Of a stretch of 6,501 nt of DNA, positions 6,070 through 6,501 are shown in pieces. The notes beneath the pieces were generated by a model. That model had not been told where the DNA came from. It ran no database searches and saw only the letters and a list, made by a program, of their open reading frames with translations. This DNA is from Pseudomonadota bacterium (GTDB lineage: Bacteria; Pseudomonadota; Alphaproteobacteria; Parvibaculales; Parvibaculaceae): NCBI GenBank assembly GCA_021780275.1, contig JAJXZC010000812.1, positions 1-6,501 of the forward strand. Reading direction: 5' to 3'. A program made the position numbers and the translations under genes. Every line of letters begins with the position of its first letter. Positions within the stretch are counted from its first letter, which is position 1.

Positions 6070-6501
6070 TCAGGGAGACAATGTCGTCTTCGGCGGTTTG
6101 GGTGATAATACTGATGCGAAGCGTTTCAGACGGTCGGGCAACGCCGTTTGGAGATGATGCGCATTAAGCTGCGTCAGCGCGGGGACATTTTGAAGGCAGT
6201 AATCACCCATTGTCGTGAGCGCGGGGGCTTGAACGTCGTCAGTAAATAAGCATAGCAAAGGCGGTGACTGCCCATTGTGTGAGCGCGGGGGCGTTGAACG
6301 TCCTCAGGGCGTAGGCCATCTCAAGGCACCAATCACCCATTGCCGTGAGTGCGGGGGCGTTGAACGTCGTCAGTGCGTTGGCATTGCAAAGGCAATAATG
6401 ACCCATCTCTGCAAGCTCCGGCAGATCGAGCGTCTTGATGCGGGAATTTTCCGCGCCGATCAGCACGTCTTCACCCAGCATCAGGTTGCCGTTTTTGACG
6501 A
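6070..6501 (-). pseudogene. BspA-like leucine-rich-repeat protein gene, 3' part, with two frameshifts
   Basis: The reading frame is open to the right edge, so the 5' end lies outside the window. The protein consists of 22-residue repeats with the pattern L-x-x-M-G-x-x-C-L, then A-L-x-T-F-N-A-P-A-L-T, which resembles the LRR_5/BspA family found in surface and effector-like proteins. Frame one reads from the edge through NAPALT. A missing base near 6278 shifts to a second frame (MGSHRLCYAYLLTTF). A second missing base near 6228 shifts to a third (APALTTMGDYCLQN), which runs to the TGA at 6070-6072. Frame one ends at a TGA within 20 codons of the first lesion. The last ~35 residues leave the repeat pattern (RFASVLSPKPPKTT). 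The gene is either a decaying repeat gene or carries sequence errors; the 66-base repeats make both indels and assembly errors plausible. No signal or membrane segment is visible in this part. Confidence 0.75.
6206..6406 (-). repeat. 66-base DNA repeats encoding the leucine-rich units
   Basis: The anchor CCCAT (ATGGG on the coding strand) occurs at 6206-6210, 6271-6275, 6336-6340 and 6402-6406, giving intervals of 65, 65 and 66 bases. Around each anchor the neighbouring bases are very similar, for example GTGAGCGCGGGGGC after the second and, with one change, the third. Near-identity at DNA level points to recent expansion or gene conversion among the units. The two 65-base intervals each lack one base relative to the 22-codon period. 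Confidence 0.85.

Overview
The window reads as a chromosomal segment of a moderately GC-rich alphaproteobacterium. The best evidence is the fabA-fabB-fabI order with short gaps and the typical sequence of all three proteins. Nothing here fixes the genus. No rRNA, tRNA, CRISPR array, transposase or phage gene was seen.

Left part (1-2931, + strand): a compact operon for unsaturated fatty acid synthesis. FabA (3-hydroxydecanoyl-ACP dehydratase/isomerase) introduces the cis double bond, FabB (3-oxoacyl-ACP synthase I) elongates the product, and FabI (enoyl-ACP reductase) completes each cycle. A small dual-CDGSH iron-sulfur protein follows FabI after 2 bases and is probably translated with it. The operon promoter must lie upstream of the window.

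Middle part (2939-4602, - strand): a PuuD-like class I glutamine amidotransferase/peptidase and a UgpQ-like glycerophosphodiester phosphodiesterase, each with a candidate promoter of its own. The first converges on the fab operon with only 7 bases between stop codons.

Right part: an 80-residue unknown protein (4736-4978, +) sits in a self-contained unit with an extended -10 promoter, a good ribosome binding site and a strong terminator. The terminator lies between it and a convergent thioredoxin gene (5052-5927, -). The thioredoxin has a normal WCGPC domain followed by about 185 residues made of two diverged copies of an ~86-residue module that I do not recognise. The right edge holds the 3' part of a BspA-like leucine-rich-repeat gene (- strand) with 66-base repeats. 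Two of its repeat intervals are 65 instead of 66 bases, so the frame breaks twice. It is a pseudogene unless these are sequence errors.

The strongest candidates for something undescribed are the duplicated C-terminal module of the thioredoxin and the small monocistronic gene beside it.
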